Shown piece by piece: positions 16,497 through 25,197 of a stretch of 64,000 bases of DNA. The stretch spans positions 1 through 64,000 of the forward strand of contig NZ_SPQN01000004.1 in NCBI RefSeq assembly GCF_004571065.1, in the 5' to 3' direction. Positions within the stretch are counted from its first letter, which is position 1, and every line of letters starts with the position of its first letter. The notes beneath the pieces were generated by a model. That model saw only the letters and a list, made by a program, of their open reading frames with translations. It was not told where the DNA came from and searched no databases. This stretch comes from Geodermatophilus sp. DF01-2. GTDB lineage: Bacteria; Actinomycetota; Actinomycetes; Mycobacteriales; Geodermatophilaceae. The translations under genes and the position numbers were made by a program.

Positions 16497-17965
16497 ACGG
16501 CATCGGTGCTGCCGACCCGGGTCTGCGAGGACCCGACGATCACGCAGCAGCGCATGTCGACGGTCTCCGGGTCGAGCTCGCCGAGGGTGGTCACCCGCAC
16601 GCGCTCCTCGGGGCCGCCGACGTCACGGCCGACGACGACGACCGTCTCGGGCTTGCGGATTTCGAGCAGGACCTGCTGGGCCTCGGCGAGCTGGTGCGGG
16701 CGCGTCTTCGACCGGGGGTTGTAGAGGGCGAGCACCAGGTCGGCCGCCGAGGCGTGGCGCAGCCGCTCGACGATGACACTCCAAGGCTTGAGGACGTCGG
16801 AGAGGCTGATCACCGCGAAGTCGTGGCCCAGCGGCGCACCCACCCGCGCCGCGACCGCCTGGGCGGCCGTGAGCCCGGGCAGCACCCGCACCGGGACGTC
16901 GGCGAACTCCGGCCGCTCGGCCACCTCGAGCACTGCGGCCGCCATCGCGAAGACGCCGGGGTCGCCGCTGGACACGACCGCGACCCGCCGTCCGGACCGG
17001 GCGAGGGTAAGGGCGTGCGCGGCGCGCTCGGCCTCCACCCGGTTGTCGCTCGGGTACCGGGTCTGCCGGGGGTTGGCCGGCACCCGCTCGAGATAGGGGC
17101 CGTAGCCGACCAGGTCGTCGGCGGCGGCCAGCGCCTCGGCGGCCTCCGGTGTCGTCCACGACCGCCGGCCCGGCCCGAGCCCCACGACGACGACCTCGCC
17201 GTCGTGCGCTGCGGCCTGGCCGGGCTGCTCGAGACCCGGGATCGGCGCGGTCAGCGGGCTGGGCAGCAGGGCGAGCGAGAAGTAGGGGACCGTGGCCGGG
17301 TCGACGTCGGCCAACGGCGCGACCCGCTGCCGGCCGGTACTGGCCCGTTCCACGTACAGCGCTCGGTCGAGCACTCCGGCCGCCTCGAACGCCTCCCGGA
17401 CGGCCGGGAACGTGCGGCCCAGCTTCAGCACCGCCGCGGCGTCGGTGGTGGCCAGCCGCGCGGCGAGGGCGTCGGCGCCCAGGGTGCCGGGCAGTACGGT
17501 GAGCACCTCGTCGCGCTCGACCAGCGGCCGGCCGACCGCCGCGGCGGCCCCGCTCACGCTGGTCACCCCGGGCACCACCTCGGTCGGGTAGCGGTGCGCC
17601 AGCCGCTTGTGCATGTGCATGTACGAGCCGTAGAAGAACGGGTCCCCCTCGGCGAGGACGGCGACGTCCCGGCCGGCGTCGAGGTGCGCGGCCAGCCGGG
17701 CCGCGGCCGCCTCGTAGAAGTCGTCGATGGCGCCCTGGTAGCCGCCCGGGTGGTCGGTCGCCTCGGTGGTGACCGGGTAGACCAGCAGCTCCTCGACCTG
17801 GCCCTCCCGCAGGTACGGCGCGGCCACGGCGCGCGCCACCGATCGGCCGTGCTGGGCGGCGTGGAAGGCGACGACGTCGGCGGCGGCGATCAGCCGGGCG
17901 GCCTTGACGGTGACCAACTCGGGGTCGCCGGGACCGAGCCCGACGCCGTAGAGACGGCCGGTCAT
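16439..17965 (-). CDS. cobIJ: CobI-CobJ fusion: precorrin-2 C20- and precorrin-3B C17-methyltransferase
   Basis: A 508-residue fusion of two SUMT-fold methylases. CobI (about residues 1-240) starts RLYGVGLGPGDPELVTVKAA and has LAEGDPFFYGSYMHMHKRL. CobJ (about 252-508) starts EVVVVGLGPGRRSW and has VVSSGDPGVFAMAAAVLEVA and LALYNPRSKTRPHQLAEA. CobI makes precorrin-3A; CobJ contracts the ring to precorrin-4 after CobG. ATG 17965 is preferred; a GTG at 18043, overlapping the cobH stop, is open in frame and would add 26 repeat-encoded residues. The last 15 or so residues exceed the usual CobJ end and overlap the AlbA-type gene. Confidence 0.95.
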   Translation of the reverse strand: MTGRLYGVGLGPGDPELVTVKAARLIAAADVVAFHAAQHGRSVARAVAAPYLREGQVEELLVYPVTTEATDHPGGYQGAIDDFYEAAAARLAAHLDAGRDVAVLAEGDPFFYGSYMHMHKRLAHRYPTEVVPGVTSVSGAAAAVGRPLVERDEVLTVLPGTLGADALAARLATTDAAAVLKLGRTFPAVREAFEAAGVLDRALYVERASTGRQRVAPLADVDPATVPYFSLALLPSPLTAPIPGLEQPGQAAAHDGEVVVVGLGPGRRSWTTPEAAEALAAADDLVGYGPYLERVPANPRQTRYPSDNRVEAERAAHALTLARSGRRVAVVSSGDPGVFAMAAAVLEVAERPEFADVPVRVLPGLTAAQAVAARVGAPLGHDFAVISLSDVLKPWSVIVERLRHASAADLVLALYNPRSKTRPHQLAEAQQVLLEIRKPETVVVVGRDVGGPEERVRVTTLGELDPETVDMRCCVIVGSSQTRVGSTDAVYTPRRFPGRADAGPSTGV

Positions 17966-18027
17966 TCGATGCCCCCCGCTCCCGCGGGACGCTCCGCTCC
18001 TCGCTCGTTCCTCGCTGCGATGCTCAC
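17962..18027 (-). CDS. Bridging mini-ORF before cobIJ (type 1 leader repeat)
   Basis: GTG at 18027 opens a 21-residue peptide (MSIAARNERGAERPAGAGG, then IE) whose TGA overlaps the cobIJ ATG in an ATGA. The first 13 codons match the folP leader copies exactly at the protein level. The element holds GAGGAGCGGAG, which could act as a ribosome site. The in-frame extension of cobIJ from GTG 18043 is the competing reading. Confidence 0.45.
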   Translation of the reverse strand: MSIAARNERGAERPAGAGGIE

Positions 18028-18039
18028 GCCCCTGTCCGC

Positions 18040-18675
18040 TCACTCGACGTCGCTCGCGATCGCGTTGACCGCCGCCGCGGTGATGGCGCTCCCGCCGCGC
18101 CGGCCGCGCACCACCAGAAACTCCAGGTCCGAGGCGGCCAGCGCCTCCTTGGACTCCACCGCGCCGACGAAGCCGACCGGGATGCCGAGCACGGCGGCCG
18201 GGCGGGGTGCGCCGGCGGCGACCGTCTCCAGCAGGTGGAACAGCGCGGTGGGCGCATTGCCGATGGCCACCACTGCGCCGTCGAGCCGGTCGCGCCAGAG
18301 CTCGAGCGCCGCCGCGGTGCGAGTGGTGCCCAGCTCCCGGGCCAGCTCGGGCGTGCGCGGGTCGTTCAGCGTGCACACGACGTCGTTGTCCCTGGGCAGC
18401 CGCCGGCGGGTGATGCCCGCGGCCACCATCTGCGCGTCGCACAGCACCGGGGCGCCGGCGTCCAGCGCCTCGCGGGCCCGCACCACGACGTCGGGCGAGT
18501 ACGCCAGGTCCTCCACCAGGTCGACCTGGCCGCAGGCGTGGACCATCCGCACCGCGACGTGGGCGACGTCCTCGGGCAGTCCGCGCAGGTCGGCCTCGGC
18601 GCGGATGGTGGCGAACGACCGTCGGTAGATCGCCGCGCCGTCCTTCTCGTACTCGTACTCGTACTCGTATCTCAC
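18040..18675 (-). CDS. cobH: Precorrin-8X methylmutase CobH
   Basis: CobH moves the C11 methyl group to C12, giving hydrogenobyrinic acid. The catalytic His is in [12 protein letters not shown] (His 46), and the family blocks [20 protein letters not shown] and TALFHLLE are present. The protein has 211 residues. The N-terminus [17 protein letters not shown] is longer than usual by a (Tyr-Glu) run made by a hexanucleotide repeat. The stop overlaps GTG at 18043, an alternative cobIJ start, so cobH and cobIJ are surely one transcript. Confidence 0.95.
   Translation of the reverse strand: MRYEYEYEYEKDGAAIYRRSFATIRAEADLRGLPEDVAHVAVRMVHACGQVDLVEDLAYSPDVVVRAREALDAGAPVLCDAQMVAAGITRRRLPRDNDVVCTLNDPRTPELARELGTTRTAAALELWRDRLDGAVVAIGNAPTALFHLLETVAAGAPRPAAVLGIPVGFVGAVESKEALAASDLEFLVVRGRRGGSAITAAAVNAIASDVE
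18646..18669 (-). repeat. Hexanucleotide microsatellite in the cobH start
   Basis: Four perfect tandem copies of TACGAG (coding strand) encode Tyr-Glu four times directly after the second codon. Length change by whole units would keep the frame. The first unit fits the usual CobH N-terminus (a Tyr just before the K/RDGAAIY block); the others look added by slippage. Confidence 0.85.
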
Positions 18676-18800
18676 GGGCCAGGTCTTTTCCTCGACGGGG
18701 AACGCGATGCCCCTGAGTCGCCGGTCACCGCGTCCGCGAGGCTACTTCGCCGTGCCTGCGCGTTCGCGGGTGATCTCGGGTGCCGGCGGGACGGGACTGC

Positions 18801-19195
18801 TCACACCAGGAGGTACCTGCTCGTGGCACCGAGTGCGAGGGCCAGGCGGTGCTGCCGCGAGTCGAGCGTGACCAGGGGGACGTCATGTTCGGCGCAGACG
18901 GCAGCGATGAGGGCGTCGTGGACATTGCCGCGCAGGTCCAGCTCGACGCTGCGAGCGAAGACCGTCGCCGTCGCCGTGCGAGTCGTCGGGAGGATGCGTT
19001 CGGCATGCTCGGTCCAGGGCAGCAACAGACTCGCGGCGACTCGCGCCGGCTGCCCGAAGGTCCTGCGCAGTTGGGAGAACGATTCCGCGAGGACGATCGC
19101 TGGGATCACGGCGTCGGCACTCAACTGCCGTCGGGCCACGGCGTGGTGTCGTGGTCGGCGACGAGCGCGGCCACGAGTGCCGACGTGTCGATCAC
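18801..19195 (-). pseudogene. vapC: VapC-type PIN-domain toxin, frameshifted
   Basis: PIN toxins are RNases with four acidic residues. GTG 19195 begins VIDTSALVAALVADHD, which holds the first conserved Asp, but this frame ends after eight more codons. The rest of the domain (AVARRQLSADAVIPAIVLAE, GNVHDALIAAVCAEHDVPLV, then TLDSRQHRLALALGA) continues one base off. A single lost base near 19145 explains it. The first Asp is thus separated from the other active-site acids and the toxin should be dead unless this is a sequencing error. It overlaps vapB by 4 bp (GTGA). Confidence 0.8.
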
Positions 19196-19461
19196 CGTTC
19201 GGCGCGCTCGTGGTCGATCGCCTGTAGCACCTCGTCATTGGTCGCCGGACGTCCGAGTCGGAGGACGGGTAGGCCGTCCGCTCCCCATTCGACCTGCCGC
19301 TCCGGCGCGACCGGAGTCAGCAGCACCCCGTCCGGCGTCTCGCGCACCATCACTTCTCCGGGCGCGGTCACGAGGCGCCGACGCAGCCACTGCGGAAGCA
19401 CCATCCGGCCCTGCTTGTCGACCTGGACCCGGGCAACCGGGCCCATCGATGGTGACGTCAT
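19192..19461 (-). CDS. vapB: VapB-type antitoxin, AbrB/SpoVT fold
   Basis: The 89-residue protein has the swapped-hairpin AbrB DNA-binding motif VARVQVDKQGRMVLPQWLRR (about residues 8-27), followed by VMVRETPDGVLLTPV. Antitoxins of this type bind their PIN toxin with the C-terminus and repress their own promoter. It is intact although its toxin gene is frameshifted, a common end state of a decaying module. It has its own upstream region of about 140 bp from cobG. Confidence 0.85.
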   Translation of the reverse strand: MTSPSMGPVARVQVDKQGRMVLPQWLRRRLVTAPGEVMVRETPDGVLLTPVAPERQVEWGADGLPVLRLGRPATNDEVLQAIDHERAER

Positions 19462-19604
19462 GCCATTGACGGTACGGCTGGGAGCTGTCGCCGGGACAGG
19501 CCACGGTCCTCACGGGGCAGACGCGGGACGTAGCGAATCGACGCGGAGCGGGAGGTGCTCCGCCGGCTCTCGGGTGCCCGAGCAGGAGGACGACGGGCGC
19601 CCGC

Positions 19605-20828
19605 TCAGCGAGCGGCGGTGACCCGGTAACCGTCGAGCGTGGCCAGTACGTCCACCACGTCGCCCCGCGGGCGGCCGCAGCGGCGCTCGCACCCGGCCCA
19701 GTGCTGGCGGGCGCCGTCCGCCGGGAGGGTGCCGGTGGCCACGGCACGGGCGGCGTCGGCCCGGACGTCGGCCAGCGACTTCGCGCAGCCCGGCCGCCCG
19801 GCGCAGGCGGTGACCCGCGTCCAGGGGCTGGCCGCGTCGAGCACCATGCCCGTCCGGTGCAGGACGACCGCGGCGTCGTCGGCGGCGTCCTCGGTCAGGT
19901 CGGGGACGACGACGCTCCGCCACGGCGACAGCTGCACCTCGTCCGCGAGGCGGGCGAGGAGGTCGGCCTGCTCCGCGGTCAGCCGACCCAGCGGGACGAC
20001 AGCGATGAGGGATACCCGACCGTCCGCCTGGGGGAACGTGCCCACCGGGGTCCCGACGAGCGGGGGGCCGGAGGCCTCCCCGAGGAGGGTCGGCAGCGGC
20101 TCGACGCGAGCCGGGGACGGCACCTGGCCGCGGTGTCGTCCGGAGGACGACAGAGCGGTTGCGACACGTCGGGGGCCGTCGTCCAGCTCGGCCAGGCGCC
20201 AGGCGGTGCCGCCCTGGGCGGCGCGCTCGTCCAGGAAGCCGCGGGTCGCGGCCAGGGCGAGGGCCACCGCGGCGTCGGGCGTCGTCCTCAGGCCGCTGTC
20301 GGCGCCGGCGAGGGTGAGCGCCACGCGGTCCGGGCCGAGCGCGCGCAGGCCGACGTCCCCGCCCAGGAGGGCGACGTCGCCGCGGCCGTCGTCGAGGGTG
20401 GCGAGGAACCGGCCGGGCAGCGCGGCGAGCGCGGGCTCGGCGCAGATCCCGGCGTCCAGCGCCCGCGCCCACGGGCGGGCGTCGACGTGCCCGCCGGCGC
20501 GGCCGGTGAGCGTGCTGGCCAGGACGTTGCGCACCCGCTCGTGCGTGGCGCTGGGCAGCAGGCCCGCGCCGGCGAGCCGGTCGCCCAGGTCGGCCTCCGC
20601 GCCGGACGCCAGCCCGCGCAGCTGCACGTTGCCCCGGCTGGTGAGCTCCAGTGCCCCGTCGCCTAGCTCGCGCGCCGCGGCCGCCAGTGCCCGCAGCTGG
20701 TCACCGGTCAGCAGGCCCCCGGGCACCCGCACGCGGGCCAGCGCGCCGTCGGCGGCGGCGTGGGTCTGCAGCGCCCCCGGGCACACGTCGGCGCGGCCGC
20801 GGGCGACGGTGGCGGGGCTGGCGGTCAT
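19605..20828 (-). CDS. cobG: Precorrin-3B synthase CobG with repeat-encoded linker
   Basis: CobG is an oxygen-dependent Fe-S mono-oxygenase of the sulfite/nitrite-reductase family that hydroxylates precorrin-3A at C20. The N-terminal ferredoxin-like half is LARVRVPGGLLTGDQLRALA, then ELTSRGNVQLRGL. The 4Fe-4S cysteines are ACAGRPGCAKS (C-x5-C) and WAGCERRCGRP (C-x3-C). ATG 20828 gives 407 residues. Residues about 226-259 (from LSSSGRHRGQVPSPAR) are encoded by a dispersed repeat otherwise found between genes. It lies between the first and second structural halves, so it may be tolerated as a linker. Confidence 0.93.
   Translation of the reverse strand: MTASPATVARGRADVCPGALQTHAAADGALARVRVPGGLLTGDQLRALAAAARELGDGALELTSRGNVQLRGLASGAEADLGDRLAGAGLLPSATHERVRNVLASTLTGRAGGHVDARPWARALDAGICAEPALAALPGRFLATLDDGRGDVALLGGDVGLRALGPDRVALTLAGADSGLRTTPDAAVALALAATRGFLDERAAQGGTAWRLAELDDGPRRVATALSSSGRHRGQVPSPARVEPLPTLLGEASGPPLVGTPVGTFPQADGRVSLIAVVPLGRLTAEQADLLARLADEVQLSPWRSVVVPDLTEDAADDAAVVLHRTGMVLDAASPWTRVTACAGRPGCAKSLADVRADAARAVATGTLPADGARQHWAGCERRCGRPRGDVVDVLATLDGYRVTAAR
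20053..20151 (+). repeat. Type 3 repeat inserted in the cobG coding sequence
   Basis: This has the same order of blocks as the intergenic copies: GAGGAG-like and GGGGCC-like blocks, then GCCGGGGACGGCACCTGG and the end hairpin GTCGTCCGGAGGACGAC (20135-20151). The loop is GGA, not the GGTA or GGCA of the other copies. That one-base difference keeps the antisense cobG frame open. Its orientation is opposite to cobG. Confidence 0.85.
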
Positions 20829-20952
20829 GGCGGTGGCGAGGGTACGTCCCGCCGTCCCCGGCGCTGACCGGCGGCGGTCGGCCCCGTTGGACGCGCTCCG
20901 ACGACGATCGGGCGGCGGGAAGGCCGGTGCGCCCCCGGTCGTTGTCCGTGGC

Positions 20953-21282
20953 ATGACCCAGCCGTTCGAGCGCGACCTGCACTCGGAGTTCCTCCGTGCG
21001 GACCTCTTCCTCGCGATGGGGCAGCCGATCGAGGCGGCGCGGCTGCTCGAACCGCTCGTCGCGGCCGAGCCGGCCAACGAGGCGGCGCTCGAGCTGCTGT
21101 CCCGCGCCTACTTCGGGTCCGCGCAGCTGGGGAGGGCCGAGGAGGCGCTGAGCCGGCTGGTGGAGATGGCCCCCGCCAACGGCTGGGCGCGGCGGGCGCT
21201 GGCCCGCACGCTGGAGCGGCAGAGCCGGGCCGGCGAGGCGGCGGCGCATCACCGGGTGGCCGACGCCCTGGGCGCCGCCTGA
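20953..21282 (+). CDS. Small tetratricopeptide-repeat protein
   Basis: The 109-residue protein is made of about three TPR helices pairs: FLRADLFLAMGQPIEAARLL, ALELLSRAYFGSAQLGRAEE and RRALARTLERQSRAGEAAAH. TPRs bind other proteins; nothing shows the partner. It has no signal peptide and should be cytosolic. It sits divergently to cobG and just upstream of the cobalamin riboswitch. Equivalent small TPR genes are common next to cob genes in actinobacteria only by impression, so I infer no B12 role. Confidence 0.75.
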   Translation: MTQPFERDLHSEFLRADLFLAMGQPIEAARLLEPLVAAEPANEAALELLSRAYFGSAQLGRAEEALSRLVEMAPANGWARRALARTLERQSRAGEAAAHHRVADALGAA

Positions 21283-21417
21283 CCGGCATGCGGCTGCTCG
21301 GGGGTCCGCAGTAGTCGCACCAGCCGCCCCCCTGGCGGGGTGTCCCCGCCGACCACAGCCCAGCGGCGGACGTGCGTGCGATCCGTGGGTTCGGCCGGCC
21401 GGTACCGTCTCGACGAA

Positions 21418-21509
21418 CACGGCAGTGCAGCGAGGAAGCCGGTGCGAGTCCGGCGCGGTCGCGCCACTGTGAGCCCCTGCGGGGTGAGCCAGACACCGCG
21501 GCTGCCGTG
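21418..21509 (+). ncRNA. Cobalamin riboswitch upstream of cobN
   Basis: The core GAGGAAGCCGGTGCGAGTCC followed by GGCGCGGTCGCGCCACTGTG and AGCCAGACAC is the cobalamin aptamer (GCCACTG is the B12-box core). The closing stem CACGGCAG (21418-21425) pairs perfectly with CTGCCGTG (21502-21509). It should repress cobN, which begins 40 bp downstream, when cobalamin is abundant. The downstream arm runs close to the ribosome site, so translational control is plausible. The 21283-21417 stretch before it holds only its promoter region. Confidence 0.92.
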
Positions 21510-21548
21510 CCCGACGACCCGGGGCGCGGACCCCGAGTGAGGACGCCC

Positions 21549-24500
21549 GTGTTCACGCTGCTGTCGACCAGCGACACCGACCTGCTCTCCGCCCGCGCCG
21601 GCGGCGCCGACTGGCGGCTGGGCAACCCCGCCCGGCTGGACGACGCCGGGATCGCTGCCCTGGTCGACGGCGCGGACCTGGTCGTCGTCCGCATCCTCGG
21701 CGTGCGGCGGCAGTACGAGGAGCTGCTGGCGCCGCTGCTGGCCGGGCCCGCGCCGGTCGTCGTCCTCGGCGGTGAGCAGGTGCCCGACGCGGAGCTGATG
21801 GAGTCGTCCACCGTCCCGATGGGCGTGGCCACCGAAGCGCACGGCTACCTGGCGCAGGGTGGCCCGGACAACCTCGTCCAGCTGCACCGCTTCCTCTCCG
21901 ACACCGTGCTGCTCACCGGCGAGGGCTTCGAGCCGCCGGTGATCGCGCCGGACTGGGGTGTGCTGGACCGCGAGCCGCGGTCCACAACCGGCCCGACCGT
22001 CGCCGTCCTCTACTACCGGGCGCACCACCTGGCCGGGAACACCGCCTTCGTCGAGGAGCTGTGCCGCGCGGTGGAGGACGCCGGCGGCCGCGTGCTGCCG
22101 GTCTTCACGTCGTCGCTGCGCAGCGTGCCCGACGAGCTGCTCGACGTCCTGCGCGGCGCCGACGCGCTGGTCGTCACCGTGCTCGCCGCCGGCGGCTCGC
22201 GGCCGGCCACCGCGCAGGCCGGTGGGGACGACGGCGCGTGGGACGTCGGCGCGCTGGCCTCGCTCGACGTGCCGGTGGTCCAGGGGTTGTGCCTGACCTC
22301 GAGCCGCGCCGACTGGCTGGCGAACGACGACGGGCTCTCCCCGCTCGACGTGGGAAACCAGGTCGCCATCCCGGAGTTCGACGGCCGGCTGATCAGCGTG
22401 CCGTTCTCCTTCAAGGAGACCGACGCCGACGGGCTGACCTCCTACGTGGCCGACCCCGAGCGGGCTGCCCGCGTCGCCGGGACGGCGGTCGCGCACGCCC
22501 GGCTGCGGCACATCCCGCCGGCGCAGCGGCGGGTCGTGGTGATGCTGAGCGCCTACCCGACCAAGCACGCCCGCATCGGCAACGCCGTCGGCCTGGACAC
22601 CCCGGCGTCCGTCGTCCGGCTGCTGGCCGCGATGCACGGCGCCGGCTACGACACCGGCCCGTTCGACGGTCCCGGCGCGCTGCCCGGCGTGGCCGACCTG
22701 GACGGCGACGCGCTGGTGCACGCACTCATCGCCGCCGGCGGGCAGGACGCCGACTGGCTGACCTCCGAGCAGCTGTCGGGCAACCCGGTGCGCATCCCGG
22801 CCGCGCAGTACCGGGCGTACTTCGACACGCTGCCCCAGGATCTGCGCGCGGCGATGGTCGAGCACTGGGGGCAGCCGCCCGGCTCGCTGTTCGTGGACGG
22901 CGACGACGTCGTCTTCGCCGCGCTGCGGGCCGGCAACGTCGTGGTGATGGTGCAGCCGCCGCGCGGATTCGGGGAGAACCCGATCGCGATCTACCACGAC
23001 CCGGACCTGCCGCCGTCCCACCACTACCTGGCCGCCTACTGGTGGCTGCGCTCGGTATTCAATGCGCACGCGCTGGTGCACGTGGGCAAGCACGGCAACC
23101 TGGAGTGGCTGCCCGGCAAGACGGTCGGGATGTCGGCCTCCTGCGGGCCGGACGCCGCGATCGGCGACCTCCCGCTCGTCTACCCGTTCCTGGTCAACGA
23201 CCCCGGCGAGGGCTCGCAGGCCAAGCGGCGGGCGCACGCCACGCTGGTCGACCACATGGTGCCGCCGATGGCCCGCGCCGACAGCTACGGCGACATCGCC
23301 CGGCTGGAACAGCTGCTCGACGAGCACGCCAACGTCGCGGCGATGGACCCGGCCAAGCTGCCCGCCGTCCGGGCGCAGATCTGGACGCTGCTCCAGGCCG
23401 CCAAGCTCGACTCCGACCTGGGGTTGGACGAGCGGCCCGAGGACGAGCACTTCGACGAGATGATCCTGCACGTCGACGGCTGGCTCTGCGAGATCAAGGA
23501 TTCCCAGATCCGCGACGGCCTGCACGTGCTCGGCACGCCACCGGCGGGGCAGAACCGCGTCGACCTGGTGCTGGCGATGCTGCGGGCGCGGCAGATCTGG
23601 GGCGGTTCCGTGGCGCTGCCCGGGCTGCGCGAGTCGCTCGGCCTGGCCGACGGCGCCGACCGGGCGACCACCGACGCGGTCGAGGCGCGGGCGCACGCCC
23701 TCGTGTCGGGGATGGAGGAGCGCGGCTGGACGCCGGACGCCGTCGACGGCGTGGTCGCCTCGGTCATGGGGTCCGGAAACGACCAGGTGGCCGCGGTGCT
23801 GCGGTTCGCCGTCAACGAGGTCGTCCCGCGGCTGGAGCGCACGACCGACGAGCTCGACGCCACCCTGCACGCCCTCGACGGCGGCTACGTGCCGGCCGGC
23901 CCGTCCGGCTCGCCGCTGCGCGGACTGGTCAACGTCCTGCCCACCGGCCGCAACTTCTACTCGGTCGACCCGCGGGCGATCCCGTCCCGGCTGGCGTGGG
24001 AGACCGGGCAGGCGATGGCCGAGTCCCTGGTGGAGCGGTACCGCACCGACACCGGTTCGTGGCCCCGCTCGGTGGGGCTCTCGGTGTGGGGGACCTCGGC
24101 GATGCGCACCTCCGGGGACGACGTCGCCGAGGTGCTGGCGCTGCTCGGCGTACGCCCGGTCTGGGACGACGCCTCGCGGCGGGTGACCGGTCTGGAGCCC
24201 GTGCCGCTGGAGGAGCTGGGCCGGCCGCGGATCGACGTCACGGTGCGGATCTCGGGCTTCTTCCGCGACGCGTTCCCGCACGTGGTGACGATGCTGGACG
24301 ACGCGGTGACGCTGGTGGCGGGGCTGTCCGAGTCGCCGGAGGAGAACTTCGTGAAGGCCCACGTCGACGCCGACGTGGCCGGGCACGGCGACCGGCGGCG
24401 GGCGACGACCCGGGTGTTCGGGTCCAAGCCCGGCGCGTACGGGGCCGGGCTGCTGCCGCTCATCGACTCCCGCGACTGGCGGGGCGACGCCGACCTCGCC

Positions 24501-25157
24501 GAGGTCTACGCGGTCTGGGGCGGCTACGCCTACGGCCGCGGGTTGGACGGCGTGCAGGCCCGCCCGGACATGGAGGCGGCCTACCGGCGGATCGCCGTGG
24601 CGGCCAAGAACGTCGACACCCGCGAGCACGACATCGCCGACTCCGACGACTACTTCCAGTACCACGGCGGCATGGTGGCGACCGTGCGCGCGCTGACCGG
24701 CTCGGCGCCGGCCGCCTACATCGGCGACTCGACCCGGCCGGAGTCGGTGCGCACCCGGTCGCTGACCGAGGAGACCGCCCGGGTGTTCCGGGCCCGGGTG
24801 GTCAACCCGAAGTGGTTGGAGGCGATGCGCCGGCACGGCTACAAGGGCGCCTTCGAGCTCGCCGCCACCGTCGACTACCTGTTCGGTTACGACGCCACGA
24901 CCGGCGTGGTCGCCGACTGGATGTACGAGAAGCTCGCGCAGACCTACGTGCTCGACCCGGAGAACCGGCAGTTCCTCGAGACGTCGAACCCCTGGGCACT
25001 GCACGGCATCGCCGAGCGGCTGCTCGAGGCCGTGGACCGGCGGATGTGGGCCGAGCCGGATCCGGCGCTGCTGGCCGAACTGCAGCAGGCCTACCTCGAC
25101 ACCGAGGGCGACCTCGAGGGTGGCGAGACCCCGGCGCAGCAGGGCGCGGCCGGCTGA
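21549..25157 (+). CDS. cobN: Cobaltochelatase subunit CobN
   Basis: CobN is the large subunit of the ATP-dependent chelatase that inserts cobalt into hydrogenobyrinic acid a,c-diamide. At 1202 residues it has the usual length. Family blocks include HVGKHGNLEWLPGKTVGMSA (around residue 515), YPFLVNDPGEGSQAKRRAHA and GRNFYSVDPRAIPSRLAWET, the C-terminal KVNP-like region being RVVNPKWLEAMRRHGYKGAF. I chose GTG 21549, with GAGGA six bases before it, over the in-frame GTG at 21537. Its partners (CobS/CobT or ChlID-like) are not in the window. It is under the cobalamin riboswitch. Confidence 0.96.
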   Translation: MFTLLSTSDTDLLSARAGGADWRLGNPARLDDAGIAALVDGADLVVVRILGVRRQYEELLAPLLAGPAPVVVLGGEQVPDAELMESSTVPMGVATEAHGYLAQGGPDNLVQLHRFLSDTVLLTGEGFEPPVIAPDWGVLDREPRSTTGPTVAVLYYRAHHLAGNTAFVEELCRAVEDAGGRVLPVFTSSLRSVPDELLDVLRGADALVVTVLAAGGSRPATAQAGGDDGAWDVGALASLDVPVVQGLCLTSSRADWLANDDGLSPLDVGNQVAIPEFDGRLISVPFSFKETDADGLTSYVADPERAARVAGTAVAHARLRHIPPAQRRVVVMLSAYPTKHARIGNAVGLDTPASVVRLLAAMHGAGYDTGPFDGPGALPGVADLDGDALVHALIAAGGQDADWLTSEQLSGNPVRIPAAQYRAYFDTLPQDLRAAMVEHWGQPPGSLFVDGDDVVFAALRAGNVVVMVQPPRGFGENPIAIYHDPDLPPSHHYLAAYWWLRSVFNAHALVHVGKHGNLEWLPGKTVGMSASCGPDAAIGDLPLVYPFLVNDPGEGSQAKRRAHATLVDHMVPPMARADSYGDIARLEQLLDEHANVAAMDPAKLPAVRAQIWTLLQAAKLDSDLGLDERPEDEHFDEMILHVDGWLCEIKDSQIRDGLHVLGTPPAGQNRVDLVLAMLRARQIWGGSVALPGLRESLGLADGADRATTDAVEARAHALVSGMEERGWTPDAVDGVVASVMGSGNDQVAAVLRFAVNEVVPRLERTTDELDATLHALDGGYVPAGPSGSPLRGLVNVLPTGRNFYSVDPRAIPSRLAWETGQAMAESLVERYRTDTGSWPRSVGLSVWGTSAMRTSGDDVAEVLALLGVRPVWDDASRRVTGLEPVPLEELGRPRIDVTVRISGFFRDAFPHVVTMLDDAVTLVAGLSESPEENFVKAHVDADVAGHGDRRRATTRVFGSKPGAYGAGLLPLIDSRDWRGDADLAEVYAVWGGYAYGRGLDGVQARPDMEAAYRRIAVAAKNVDTREHDIADSDDYFQYHGGMVATVRALTGSAPAAYIGDSTRPESVRTRSLTEETARVFRARVVNPKWLEAMRRHGYKGAFELAATVDYLFGYDATTGVVADWMYEKLAQTYVLDPENRQFLETSNPWALHGIAERLLEAVDRRMWAEPDPALLAELQQAYLDTEGDLEGGETPAQQGAAG

Positions 25158-25197
25158 CCGGTGCATCGACCGGCCGGACCTGGGTACTCCTGCCAGC

